Positions 26,327 to 34,993 of a DNA stretch of 64,000 nt are shown in pieces; position 1 is the first letter of the stretch, and every line of letters begins with the position of its first letter. This DNA comes from Cocleimonas sp. Its GTDB lineage: Bacteria > Pseudomonadota > Gammaproteobacteria > Thiotrichales > Thiotrichaceae. The stretch spans positions 1 to 64,000 of the forward strand of contig JAKIUW010000013.1 in assembly GCA_021647365.1 (NCBI GenBank). Direction: 5' to 3'. A program made the translations under genes and the position numbers. The notes beneath the pieces are model-generated. The model worked only from the letters and a program-made list of their open reading frames with translations. It searched no databases and was not told where the DNA came from.

Positions 26327-26710
26327 ATGAAACTACTCCTTACGATATTATCCTTACTCTTAGTTCTGCTTTTAGCAGGGCTATGGGTGGGGACGGGAAG
26401 TTATCCTGATCGCTGGCGCACTCAAGAAAGAAGCACTGCTCAAGAGTTGGCAAATAAAGAGAAAAAAGAACAAATAGATAAAATGAAAGCTGAACTGGAT
26501 GATGCCGCATCGGGCAATGCCGCGGTCGAAGAGCGCGCGCGTAGTGAGTTGGGAATGACTGGTAAAGGTGAGACTTTTTACGAAGTTATTTTACAGCCAG
26601 ATGCACCTAACGATACTCTTAATGAAAAACACAAAAAATCTATTGAAATAAAAGATAAAAATAAAAAAACTGATACAAAAGATAGTGAGACTAAAAAGGT
26701 CGATGAGTAA
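26327..26710 (+). CDS. ftsB: Cell division protein FtsB
   Basis: 127 residues. One N-terminal membrane helix (about 2-22) is followed by a coiled coil (about 35-65) and the family motif AAVEERARSELGMTGKGETFYEVIL. FtsB joins FtsL and FtsQ at the division septum. The C-terminal 40 residues are a lysine-rich, low-complexity extension (KHKKSIEIKDKNKKTDTK) beyond the normal E. coli length of about 103. The end overlaps ispD by 8 nt. Confidence 0.92.
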   Translation: MKLLLTILSLLLVLLLAGLWVGTGSYPDRWRTQERSTAQELANKEKKEQIDKMKAELDDAASGNAAVEERARSELGMTGKGETFYEVILQPDAPNDTLNEKHKKSIEIKDKNKKTDTKDSETKKVDE

Positions 26711-27470
26711 TACCGATAACGCTCAAAACACCCAAAAAGTCTGGGTTGTTATTCCCGCGGCAGGCATTGGAAAACGAATGCAGTCCGATATTCCCAAGCA
26801 GTATTTAAAGATAAACGACAAAACCATTCTTGAGCATACGCTCAACTGCTTTACTTCTCATCCTGATGTGGCTGGCATTATTGTTGTCTTGAGCAGTGAT
26901 GATTATTACTGGAAGAAAATAAAGCTAAGCACAGAAGCCAGTAAAAAACCGCTATACACCGTTGAAGGTGGAAAAGAACGCAGTGATTCGGTGATGCAAG
27001 GGCTGGATTACTTGGCAATGGTCGAACAGCTTGATGAAAAGAGCTGGGTGATGGTGCACGATGCCGCACGTCCTTGCTTACTAAAAAAAGACATAGATGC
27101 GTTGTTAGCGATACGAAGTGATTCTTGTGTCGGTGGGATTTTAGCTAGCCCTGTGCGTGATACGATGAAACGGGCAGATGATAAGCAACAAATTACCCAA
27201 ACAGAATCACGTGAAAATCTATGGCACGCTTTAACGCCTCAACTGTTTAAATTGGGTGAGCTAAAAGAAGCCTTAGAAACCTGTCTTGAAAAAGGTATTC
27301 TAATCACCGATGAAGCATCCGCATTAGAGGCGATGGGTAAATCCGTCGAACTAGTGGAAGGCAGTAGCAATAATATAAAAGTGACTCAAGCGGCTGATTT
27401 AGAGTTGGCAAGGCTGCTTTTATCAACAAATGCATCAGCAAGTACATTGAGTGGGGGAAATAGCGCATGA
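26703..27470 (+). CDS. ispD: 2-C-methyl-D-erythritol 4-phosphate cytidylyltransferase
   Basis: 255 residues from ATG 26703 (MSNTDNAQNTQKVWVV); an upstream in-frame GTG at 26685 is less likely. Third step of the MEP isoprenoid pathway. Signatures: VIPAAGIGKRMQSDIPKQYLKI (nucleotide-binding loop), VMVHDAARPCL, and ESRENLWHALTPQLF. The C-terminus VELVEGSSNNIKVTQAADLELA is canonical. The ATG lies within the end of ftsB, and its stop overlaps the ispF start by 4 nt. Confidence 0.96.
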   Translation: MSNTDNAQNTQKVWVVIPAAGIGKRMQSDIPKQYLKINDKTILEHTLNCFTSHPDVAGIIVVLSSDDYYWKKIKLSTEASKKPLYTVEGGKERSDSVMQGLDYLAMVEQLDEKSWVMVHDAARPCLLKKDIDALLAIRSDSCVGGILASPVRDTMKRADDKQQITQTESRENLWHALTPQLFKLGELKEALETCLEKGILITDEASALEAMGKSVELVEGSSNNIKVTQAADLELARLLLSTNASASTLSGGNSA

Positions 27471-27943
27471 TAAGAATTGGCAATGGCTATGATGTTCATG
27501 CTTTCACCGAAGGGAGTTTCATTACGCTTGGGGGCGAAAAAATCCCACACACTAAAGCGTTTCTTGCACACTCCGATGGTGATGTATTAATCCATGCACT
27601 GTGTGATGCTTTATTAGGGGCTTTGGCGCTGGGCGATATTGGCCATCACTTTCCTGATAATGATGAAAAATTTGAAAATATAGATAGTAGGGTATTACTG
27701 AAACACGTCATCAAAATCATTCACGACAAAGGCTATGTTTTAAGTAATTGTGATTGTACCGTTGTGGCTCAAGCGCCTAAATTAGCTCCTTATATTACAG
27801 ATATGCGAGCTAACCTAGCCAAAGACTTGGCAGTAGAGATTGGTGCAGTGAGTGTAAAAGCGACAACAACAGAGAAACTAGGTTTTACAGGAAAATCCGA
27901 AGGCATTGCGGCTTATGCGGTTGTTTTGCTTGAAAAGGATTAA
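27467..27943 (+). CDS. ispF: 2-C-methyl-D-erythritol 2,4-cyclodiphosphate synthase
   Basis: 158 residues. Fifth enzyme of the MEP pathway. Signatures: IRIGNGYDVHAF with metal ligands Asp and His, LAHSDGDVLIHALCDALLGALALGDIGHHFPD, and ATTTEKLGFTGKSEGIAAYAVVLL. It overlaps ispD by 4 nt (ATGA), the usual ispDF arrangement. The downstream DUF6176 frame starts 5 nt after the stop. Confidence 0.97.
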   Translation: MIRIGNGYDVHAFTEGSFITLGGEKIPHTKAFLAHSDGDVLIHALCDALLGALALGDIGHHFPDNDEKFENIDSRVLLKHVIKIIHDKGYVLSNCDCTVVAQAPKLAPYITDMRANLAKDLAVEIGAVSVKATTTEKLGFTGKSEGIAAYAVVLLEKD

Positions 27944-27948
27944 AGAGA

Positions 27949-28294
27949 GTGGAGATTAAGTGCGTAGTTATTGAGCTAAAACCTAATAGCCTAGAGCAGG
28001 TAAAAGAGTGGGCTGACTTCATAAAAAAATAATGAAAATGCAGTACTTGAAACGTTAGGAAATGAAACAGTGACGGTTGAAAATTTCTTTTTTGTGACTT
28101 TAGAAAAGAAAGACTACTTAATCGGTTATATGCGCGCTAAATCTTTTGAAACTGCATCAAATGCTGTTGAAGAGTCAATTTTAGTAATTGATGCCTATCA
28201 CAGAAAGTTTCAGAAAGATGTTTGGGTAAATGGGACTAGAGCGGAACTAATAGTGAGTCTGTCGCGGCTTTCAAATGAAGAAGAGTGTGCCTAA
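27949..28294 (+). pseudogene. DUF6176-type gene interrupted by a frameshift in an A7 run
   Basis: Two adjacent frames together make one DUF6176-like protein of about 114 residues. The first part starts at GTG 27949 with AAGGAT 8 nt upstream (VEIKCVVIELKPNSLEQVKEWADF) and stops at 28030-28032 right after a run of seven A (28023-28029). The second continues in the next frame (NENAVLETL, VTVENFFFVTL, DYLIGYMRAKSF, DAYHRKFQKDVW) to 28294. Removing one A restores the whole protein. It is either a recent mutation, a sequencing error at a homopolymer, or transcriptional slippage on A7. Family function unknown. Confidence 0.75.
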
Positions 28295-28310
28295 TATAGA
28301 AATGGCAAAA

Positions 28311-28336
28311 CATCATGTAAAAGTAGGGGGGTGTAC
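28311..28336 (+). repeat. G-tract repeat copy (class A, TAG variant)
   Basis: CATCATGTAAAAGTA, six G, TGTAC, between the converging DUF6176 gene and the 28349 gene, 12 nt from the stop of the latter. Confidence 0.88.
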
Positions 28337-28348
28337 TTCAAGTATTAA

Positions 28349-28861
28349 TCACGGACGTAAACTATAATTAACAATATCTTGTGAATCTAAAATATCGTAT
28401 TGTTTAAGCCAAGCCAAAGCATCATTCGCATCATCATTAAACCAGCTCTCGGCTGAGCCCAGTCTAAACGTGTAGCCCCAACTATCCATATCTTGCATCA
28501 TTCGCTTTCTACCCATTTCAGGGAGATCATCTGCCAAAAGTATTTGTAGATAACATACGCCATTTTCTTCATCATAATCACCTTCTGCGTTTGTGTCTAA
28601 AGCTTGGCGGCGCTTCTCGTCCATACAAATATAGTGGCAGGTTTCATGGAGTAGGGAGTGAATAGGGGTGTCATCGCGGACATAGACGTTATTTGATATA
28701 AGGCCCGCTTCAGAGTCTCCCCAATAACTTCCTGGGATGTTAGTGTCTTTTGATATTAAACAGAGATTTAGATTAAATTTTTGAAGCAGCACTTCAATAA
28801 GATTGGCTTGGCAATCAGAAACACTTAAGACCTTGGTTGAATTCAGCTTATTGGTACTCAA
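28349..28861 (-). CDS. Putative zinc peptidase-like protein with HETCH motif
   Basis: 170 residues, no signal peptide. SLLHETCHYICMDEKRR near residue 70 is an HExxH-type zinc site, suggesting a metallopeptidase or a derivative of one. A candidate third ligand is in the acidic stretch GDYDEENGVCYLQILLADDLP that follows. The start is a TTG at 28861, four bases after the stop of the J-domain gene, with only a weak ribosome binding site (AGTAG), so translation is probably coupled. I know of no assigned function. Confidence 0.65.
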   Translation of the reverse strand: MSTNKLNSTKVLSVSDCQANLIEVLLQKFNLNLCLISKDTNIPGSYWGDSEAGLISNNVYVRDDTPIHSLLHETCHYICMDEKRRQALDTNAEGDYDEENGVCYLQILLADDLPEMGRKRMMQDMDSWGYTFRLGSAESWFNDDANDALAWLKQYDILDSQDIVNYSLRP

Positions 28862-28864
28862 AAA

Positions 28865-29938
28865 CTACTGGTCTATATTTTTATTATCAAGTTTTAGGCT
28901 GGTTATATCCACACCTTTCTTGCTTTTTTTGGCAATAATAGAAGCAACGCCTTCTCGCGTTAACCATTGGTTTTCACCTTTTAAATGGTAACGTGATAAA
29001 AACCTACCTTTGCCAGAAACTTGTCCTGATATGTTCTGCCATTCAAAATCGTACAATAACATTTTTCGGTCGCTGGTTATTTTGAACAAGTTTTCAAGTT
29101 TTGCGAAAACTTCTTTATCAGATTGTTGTTTAATCTCTGGAGAGTTAAGAATGGTTTGTATCTTGGCCGCATCTCCAGTTTCGTATGCAGTTTCAATGCT
29201 GGTTAGCATGTGTTGATACTCATCTTGTTCTGATTTGATGCTTACAACGGTTGCGTGGTTGCTTATTGCAAATTGATCAGTTTCTATATTTTGTGGGTTA
29301 CTATTATCGTTGTCGCTGTTGTTATAAGTAGTATCTGTGTTGCTACGTGAAAATAGTTCTGGCGCAGTAGGCTCATATAAGTAACCACCAATCCATACGG
29401 CTGAAATAACGGTAATGGTGAGCATGGCAATAAATGCACTTTTAACACTTGATAGCTGCTGTTCTGCTTTCATGGTTGCGTTATAAAAACTTTTGGGTGG
29501 TACGCGAGAAATACGAATATTTTTAAATTCGCCTTCAGTTTTTTGTGTTTTCAATTCTTGATAAGCTGTTGCAATACGCGCAGTTTGATAAGCTGCATCC
29601 TGTGATGTGTTTCTATCGGGATGATATATTTTAATCAATAGCTGATAGTGTAATTTGCGTTTTTCTGTATCGGCTTGTTCATTAATACCCAGTAATTTTT
29701 CGTTAGAATTACTTTCGTTTAACAATACCGTATCAACAAAGTTAAGAAGCATTTCTTGCAGTGGTTCTGCATCTGTGTGGTATTTCTCTGCAAACTCTTT
29801 AATCTTCTCATTTGAAGAGCATAAACGTAATAATTCTGTCACACCTTCAGGTAACACAGCACTGGATTGACAAATCCAAGACATTTCTTTGGGGTACTTG
29901 CTAAGGCGAATTGCCTGATGTATTGCTGAGGGGGTCAT
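28865..29938 (-). CDS. Membrane-anchored J-domain protein
   Basis: 357 residues. A J-like domain lies around residues 85-135: RKLHYQLLIKIYHPDRN contains the HPD tripeptide that stimulates Hsp70 ATPase, followed by ARIATAYQELK. The N-terminal 85 residues are helical, with no G/F linker or zinc fingers, so this is a type III J protein. One membrane helix is at about 168-188 (AFIAMLTITVISAVWIGGYLY). The C-terminal 170 residues are polar and may lie outside the inner membrane. It probably directs DnaK to a membrane client. The HETCH protein gene follows 3 nt later. Confidence 0.75.
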   Translation of the reverse strand: MTPSAIHQAIRLSKYPKEMSWICQSSAVLPEGVTELLRLCSSNEKIKEFAEKYHTDAEPLQEMLLNFVDTVLLNESNSNEKLLGINEQADTEKRKLHYQLLIKIYHPDRNTSQDAAYQTARIATAYQELKTQKTEGEFKNIRISRVPPKSFYNATMKAEQQLSSVKSAFIAMLTITVISAVWIGGYLYEPTAPELFSRSNTDTTYNNSDNDNSNPQNIETDQFAISNHATVVSIKSEQDEYQHMLTSIETAYETGDAAKIQTILNSPEIKQQSDKEVFAKLENLFKITSDRKMLLYDFEWQNISGQVSGKGRFLSRYHLKGENQWLTREGVASIIAKKSKKGVDITSLKLDNKNIDQ

Positions 29939-30028
29939 TCAATGGATGATAACAAATCTATATAATACTATCTAGTGAATTATGTGGTAAATTAGTATTT
30001 TTGTTGTTTTTTTGGTACAAAGTGGGTT

Positions 30029-30301
30029 TTATGATGACGTACTAATAATCGTGGTGCCGCTATTTTCTGCGTTACTTGATTCTTTGTTCTCTTCGGTACT
30101 TTCTTCTGCACGAATGGCAAAAGCTCTTCCTATCGGACCAGAATTATCTTGGCCAATGGCGCTTTCAAGCTCGTCTATACGATTATTTAGCTCGTCAAGA
30201 TGCGATGGCATAGCGTGTTCTTTTTGAGCTTGCGCTTTTAGCAGAGGGTCACCAGAGGCAATTAAATCAGATGCTATAGGAATGTTTTTATTTTCGAGCA
30301 T
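30029..30301 (-). CDS. Small polar hypothetical protein downstream of holC
   Basis: 90 residues. The N-terminus MLENKNIPIASDLIASGD is followed by a helix with HLDELNNRIDELESAIG, then a low-complexity acidic and serine-rich tail. No membrane segment or known domain. It begins 12 nt after holC on the same strand. Small proteins with an IPxLxDxI-type start often follow holC in gammaproteobacteria, but I cannot name a function. Confidence 0.55.
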   Translation of the reverse strand: MLENKNIPIASDLIASGDPLLKAQAQKEHAMPSHLDELNNRIDELESAIGQDNSGPIGRAFAIRAEESTEENKESSNAENSGTTIISTSS

Positions 30302-30313
30302 TTTAGACGGTGT

Positions 30314-30742
30314 CTACAATTGATGGTATCCCAAAGTATAACCTCGCTCTTTGTAGAAGGCATATCGTTTGCGACCAGCGGTGAGTATTTCCTCCGTTTG
30401 GTCTAATATTTCAGCAACTTTAATATATCTTGAGAAGTACTCAGGGCGCGTGCTGGAGATATTGATTAAATAATCACAATTTTTCATAGGTTCATAATCG
30501 TGCGCAATACTGATTTCTGTTTTGAGTTGTGGGTCATCCTTCGATAGAATGGTGTGAGGAAAAAAGGATGACTTTTGATGTTTCCATAAAAAGTCATCCA
30601 GTGACTTGCTTTCGTTTTCATTGCTAGTGTGGATATGAATAGCGAGTTTTTGCTGGGTCGCAATCGTAACCAATCTATGGACAATCGCCAAACGATGATT
30701 CCAACCTTCTTGTTTGCTAACGTAAAAGTTTATATCAGTCAT
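30314..30742 (-). CDS. holC: DNA polymerase III chi subunit
   Basis: 142 residues. The chi subunit links the clamp loader to single-strand binding protein. Family pattern: ITDINFYVS-like N-terminus (TDINFYVSKQEGW), LAIHIHTSNENESKSLDDFLW, SFFPHTILSKDDPQ, and RKRYAFYKERGYTLGYHQL at the end. It follows pepA, as in many gammaproteobacteria, but a pair of inverted class A repeats lies between them. Confidence 0.92.
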   Translation of the reverse strand: MTDINFYVSKQEGWNHRLAIVHRLVTIATQQKLAIHIHTSNENESKSLDDFLWKHQKSSFFPHTILSKDDPQLKTEISIAHDYEPMKNCDYLINISSTRPEYFSRYIKVAEILDQTEEILTAGRKRYAFYKERGYTLGYHQL

Positions 30743-30777
30743 TTGAGTTTAAATCTTAAATAGATATGTGTATTAAT

Positions 30778-30838
30778 GCACACCCCCTTACTTTTACATG
30801 ATGCATTTATAACATAGTGTAAAAGTGGGGGGGTGTGC
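30778..30838. repeat. Inverted pair of G-tract repeats (class A)
   Basis: Arms 30778-30798 and 30818-30838 are 21 nt each with 19-nt spacing. They pair at all positions if two G-U wobbles (left TT against right GG) are allowed on plus-strand RNA. Located between pepA (stop) and holC (start). Confidence 0.88.
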
Positions 30839-30867
30839 TTAGAAGTCGTGAAAGTTTTCACTGTCTC

Positions 30868-32358
30868 TTATTTATTAGCTTGATTGATCAAAAACTGAGA
30901 TAACAAGGGAACCGGTCTGCCCGTAGCATCCTTTCCTTTCCAGGCTGTGCCGGCAATATCAAGATGCGCCCATTTGTAATCTTTGGTAAATTCCCCTAAA
31001 AAGCAAGCTGCGGTAATTGTACCTGCGCCACCTGCGCCAATATTGCCTAAATCAGCAAATGAACTTTTTAGTTGTTTTTTGTAGTCATCTCCCATCGGTA
31101 AGCGCCATGCGCGGTCATGAATAGTATTGCCAGCATCCATTAAATCATTTGCTAAAGCATCGTCATTTGAAAGTACCGCACAAATATGATGACCAAGCGC
31201 AACAATACAAGCGCCTGTTAATGTAGCAGCATCAATAACGATAGAGGGATTATACTTGCCAACGTAGGTGAGGGCATCACATAACACTAAACGACCTTCC
31301 GCATCGGTATTTAACACTTCAATAGTGATGCCTTTCATGGATGTCACAATATCGCCAGGTTTTGAAGCTCTTGCGCTTGGCATATTTTCTGCAGCGGCTA
31401 AAACTACCACTACGTTTATATCTAATTGCATTTCTGCACAGGCTTTTAGTGTTCCTAGCATACCTGCCGCGCCACCCATGTCGAATTTCATTTCATCCAT
31501 ATTTGCACCTGGTTTTAATGAGATTCCACCTGTGTCAAATGTTACGCCTTTACCGACTAATGCGATGGGTTGTTGCTTCTTGTTTTTCGCACCAAAATAC
31601 TGGAGAATAATCATCTTGCCTGGTTCATCACTACCTTTGCTGACCGATAAAAAAGAATGCATACCCAGCTTTTCCATATCGGCTTCTTCTAGTACATCGA
31701 TGTCTACACTTTTGTAGTCGTTAGCTAGGCTGGTTGCAGTTTCAGCGATAAAAGTTGGCGTACACACATTGCCAGGATGGTTGGCTAAATCGCGCGTAAG
31801 CTTCATGCCTTCTGAAATTGCAATACCGTTATCTAATGCCGTTTGGGCACTTTCGTCGAAACCATTGCTGAGTGACACGCAGACCTCTTCGAGGCTAGGT
31901 GCATCTTTCTTTTTACTTTTATAATCTTGTAATTGATAAAGACTATCTGCAAAGCCAATGATGGTTTGCGTGATCGCTGTGCTTTTTGGCTTACCTGTAA
32001 TCGAATCACTAAGATAGCAACTAACACTTTTGATTGATGTTTTTTGAAGTGTTTTGCTCGCAGCTTGTGAAACTTGATTCACCGTTTTAGCTTCAAAGTC
32101 AGATGATTTACCACAGCCTACCAAAAGCACACGAGAAGCTTTAATACCTGCAACATCATAAAGCATCTGGGTGTCTGACGTATTCGCTTTAAAATCACCC
32201 TTATCAAGAATAGAACTAATCTCTCCAGCGCTTGCTTTGTCTAACTGATTTCCCGCATTGCTTAATATAACTTTTTTGTCTTCAGAAAAAACAGGGATAA
32301 CAACACAATCTTGGCTATCAGTGGCGGGATTATTATGTGAATTTAGGGCGTATTTCAT
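30868..32358 (-). CDS. pepA: Leucyl aminopeptidase (cytosol aminopeptidase) PepA
   Basis: 496 residues, M17 family. The C-terminal catalytic domain holds LVGKGVTFDTGGISLKPGANMDEMKFDMGGAAG and the M17 signature NTDAEGRLVLCDAL; Lys, Asp and Glu ligands of the two metals are all present. The N-terminal half is the family's macro-type domain. In E. coli PepA also binds DNA in carAB control and ColE1 dimer resolution. No upstream gene in the same direction; the fusA promoter region is divergent. Confidence 0.95.
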   Translation of the reverse strand: MKYALNSHNNPATDSQDCVVIPVFSEDKKVILSNAGNQLDKASAGEISSILDKGDFKANTSDTQMLYDVAGIKASRVLLVGCGKSSDFEAKTVNQVSQAASKTLQKTSIKSVSCYLSDSITGKPKSTAITQTIIGFADSLYQLQDYKSKKKDAPSLEEVCVSLSNGFDESAQTALDNGIAISEGMKLTRDLANHPGNVCTPTFIAETATSLANDYKSVDIDVLEEADMEKLGMHSFLSVSKGSDEPGKMIILQYFGAKNKKQQPIALVGKGVTFDTGGISLKPGANMDEMKFDMGGAAGMLGTLKACAEMQLDINVVVVLAAAENMPSARASKPGDIVTSMKGITIEVLNTDAEGRLVLCDALTYVGKYNPSIVIDAATLTGACIVALGHHICAVLSNDDALANDLMDAGNTIHDRAWRLPMGDDYKKQLKSSFADLGNIGAGGAGTITAACFLGEFTKDYKWAHLDIAGTAWKGKDATGRPVPLLSQFLINQANK

Positions 32359-32473
32359 AAGGCTTCCAAATTAGGTTTAAAGTAATAATCAGGGGATTAT
32401 AGACGGAGACTAGGCAGACCGAAATAGCCATATAAAAACTATCTTATTTTTAAAGCAAATATAACTAGAATAG

Positions 32474-32545
32474 TTGTACCTTTATAAGCAAATTACTATA
32501 TAATACCGCGTTTTTTCGCCTAGCTTATTTTGCTGGGCGGTTTAC
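32474..32545 (+). promoter_or_regulatory. Putative fusA promoter and leader hairpin
   Basis: TTGTAC (32474-32479) and TATAAT (32499-32504) resemble sigma70 -35 and -10 boxes, though the 19-bp spacing is long. A stem CGCCTAGC / GCTGGGCG at about 32517-32540 followed by a T-rich stretch lies in the leader. Weak evidence from inspection only. Confidence 0.35.
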
Positions 32546-32611
32546 TTTTTAGAACACTTTATAACTCAATTTAACTTAATTAAGTAACAAGCAACAGCAG
32601 AGTACACAGTC

Positions 32612-34705
32612 ATGACAGATTTAAGCAAATACCGTAATATCGGCATCTTCGCACACGTTGATGCAGGTAAAACAACCACTACAGAGCGCATCCTAAGCCT
32701 TACAGGTAAAATTCATAAAATCGGTGAAGTTCACGATGGTGAATCGACTACCGACTTCATGGAGCAAGAAGCAGAACGTGGTATTACAATCCAATCAGCG
32801 GCTGTAAGTACTTTCTGGAAAGATCACCGCATGAACATTATCGATACACCGGGTCACGTTGACTTTACGGTTGAAGTATATCGTTCATTAAAAGTATTAG
32901 ATGGCGGAATCGGTGTATTCTGTGCATCAGGTGGTGTTGAGCCGCAATCAGAGACTAACTGGCGTTATGCGAATGAATCTGAAGTTGCTCGTATAATCTT
33001 CGTCAATAAATTAGACCGCATCGGTGCTGATTTCTACCGTGTTGTAAAGCAGGTTGAAGATGTATTGGGTGCGAATCCATTGGTTATGGTTCTTCCCATT
33101 GGTGTTGAAGATGAGTTTACGGGTGTTGTTGACCTTCTAACACGCAAAGCGTGGATATGGGATGGTTCTGATGATCCAACGAAGTACGTGATTGAAGACG
33201 TACCTGCAGATATGGTTGATATCGTTGAAGAATGGCGTGAAAAGTTAATCGAAACAGCAGTAGAGCTTGACGATGATGCGATGGAGCAATACTTAGAAGG
33301 CGAAGAGCCTGCTATGGACGTGATTAAAGCTTGTATCCGAAAAGGTACACGTGACCTAACATTCTTCCCAACCTACACAGGTTCTGCGTTTAAAAACAAA
33401 GGTATCCAGCTTATTCTTGATGCGGTTGTTGATTACCTTCCTGATCCTACAGAAGTTGATCCTCAGCCATTAACGGATGAAGAAGGTGAGCCAACAGGAG
33501 AATTTGCAATTGTTGATGTCGATCAGCCATTACGTGCACTAGCGTTTAAAATTATGGATGACCGTTACGGTGCGTTAACCTTTATTCGTGTTTACTCAGG
33601 TAAATTAGAAAAAGGCTCGACGATACTTAATTCATATACAGGCAAGACAGAAAGAATCGGTCGTATCGTTGAAATGTCAGCGGATGAGCGAATCGAACTT
33701 GATGGCGCTCAGGCGGGTGACATCGTTGCTGTACTTGGTATGAAGAACGTACAAACAGGTCATACATTATGTGACCCTAAAAATCCATCAATACTTGAGC
33801 CTATGGTATTCCCAGAGCCTGTAATCTCAATCGCAGTATCACCAACAGATAAAGGGGGTTCTGAGAAGATGGGTGTTGCGATCGGTAAAATGGTTGCAGA
33901 AGATCCTTCTTTCCGTGTTGAAACAGACGAAGACAGTGGGGAGACTATTCTTCGTGGAATGGGCGAGTTACACCTAGACATCAAAATTGATATTCTTAAG
34001 CGTACTCACGGTGTTGATGTTGAAGTAGGTAAGCCACAGGTTGCATACCGCGAGACAATCACATCACTTGTTGAAGACAGCTACACACATAAGAAGCAAT
34101 CGGGTGGTTCTGGTCAGTTCGGTAAGATCGATTACATCATTGAGCCTAATGAGCCAGGTGAAGGTTATGCGTTTGAATCAAAAGTAACGGGCGGTAACGT
34201 ACCACGCGAATACTGGCCAGCAATTGATAAAGCATTCAAAGGCATGATGGATAACGGTGTACTTGCTGGTTTCCCAGTATTAGACGTTAAAGTTACCCTT
34301 CTTGATGGTGCATACCACGCGGTTGATTCATCAGCGATGGCATTTGAATTGGCAGCACGTGGCGCGTTCCGCCAAACATTGCCAAAAGCAGGCGCACAGT
34401 TAATCGAGCCGATCATGAAAATTGACGTATTCACACCAGAAGATCACGTTGGTGATGTTATCGGTGATATGAACCGTCGTCGCGGAATGATCAAGTCACA
34501 AGAAGCAGGGCCAACAGGCGTACGCATCAAAGTTGATGCGCCACTGTCTGAAATGTTTGGTTACATCGGTGACTTACGTACAATGACTTCAGGTCGTGGT
34601 CAATTCTCAATGGAATTCTCACATTACATGCCTTGTCCTAAAAACGTGGCAGAAGAAGTTATTAAAGAAGTTAAAGAAAGAGAAGAAGCTAAGAAGAAAA
34701 AGTAA
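32612..34705 (+). CDS. fusA: Elongation factor G (stand-alone copy)
   Basis: 697 residues. Ribosomal translocase GTPase. G1 AHVDAGKTTTTERIL, G2 RGITIQSAA, G3 DTPGHVDF, G4 NKLDR, and domain IV with GGNVPREYWPAIDKAF. The lysine-rich end EVKEREEAKKKK is usual. It is not within an rpsL-rpsG-fusA-tuf operon; pepA is divergent upstream and the cbb region follows. It may be a second EF-G paralogue of the kind several gammaproteobacteria carry outside the str operon, but a sole copy is possible. A long leader without a good ribosome binding site precedes the ATG. Confidence 0.92.
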   Translation: MTDLSKYRNIGIFAHVDAGKTTTTERILSLTGKIHKIGEVHDGESTTDFMEQEAERGITIQSAAVSTFWKDHRMNIIDTPGHVDFTVEVYRSLKVLDGGIGVFCASGGVEPQSETNWRYANESEVARIIFVNKLDRIGADFYRVVKQVEDVLGANPLVMVLPIGVEDEFTGVVDLLTRKAWIWDGSDDPTKYVIEDVPADMVDIVEEWREKLIETAVELDDDAMEQYLEGEEPAMDVIKACIRKGTRDLTFFPTYTGSAFKNKGIQLILDAVVDYLPDPTEVDPQPLTDEEGEPTGEFAIVDVDQPLRALAFKIMDDRYGALTFIRVYSGKLEKGSTILNSYTGKTERIGRIVEMSADERIELDGAQAGDIVAVLGMKNVQTGHTLCDPKNPSILEPMVFPEPVISIAVSPTDKGGSEKMGVAIGKMVAEDPSFRVETDEDSGETILRGMGELHLDIKIDILKRTHGVDVEVGKPQVAYRETITSLVEDSYTHKKQSGGSGQFGKIDYIIEPNEPGEGYAFESKVTGGNVPREYWPAIDKAFKGMMDNGVLAGFPVLDVKVTLLDGAYHAVDSSAMAFELAARGAFRQTLPKAGAQLIEPIMKIDVFTPEDHVGDVIGDMNRRRGMIKSQEAGPTGVRIKVDAPLSEMFGYIGDLRTMTSGRGQFSMEFSHYMPCPKNVAEEVIKEVKEREEAKKKK

Positions 34706-34723
34706 GACTTTTTTAGTTTTTAA

Positions 34724-34757
34724 AAAGCCTCATATCTTTGCGGATGTGGGGCTTTTT
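34724..34757 (+). terminator. Rho-independent terminator of fusA
   Basis: AGCCTCATATC and GATGTGGGGCT pair around a short loop and are followed by TTTTTTG, about 20 nt after the fusA stop. Confidence 0.75.
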
Positions 34758-34807
34758 TGTATCCGTGATTTTGAAATGTCATTTTTTTTGCCTAACCAAA
34801 AAAAATG

Positions 34808-34889
34808 ACATCATGTAAAAGTGGGGGGGTGTGACTACATCATGTAAAAGTGGGGGGGTGTGACTACATCATGTAAAAGTGGGGTGTTT
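34808..34889 (+). repeat. Tandem array of three G-tract repeats (class A), 29-bp period
   Basis: Units start at 34808, 34837 and 34866 (ACATCATGTAAAAGTG, seven G, TGTGACT). The first two are identical over 29 bp; the third is truncated (GTGGGGTG). It lies between the fusA terminator and the KTSC-like gene. Confidence 0.92.
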
Positions 34890-34993
34890 TGAAGATGAGT
34901 GTTTGTTAAGCTGAGGTTTTGAACACAATGTTATTGTTGTCAGGCTACCTTTAGTAGTATGAAATAATAAAACGATTTAAGCAGGATATAATA

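Noticed and set aside
34808..34889. Short tandem array as a CRISPR
   Set aside because: The three units are directly adjacent with no unique spacers, and no cas genes are present.
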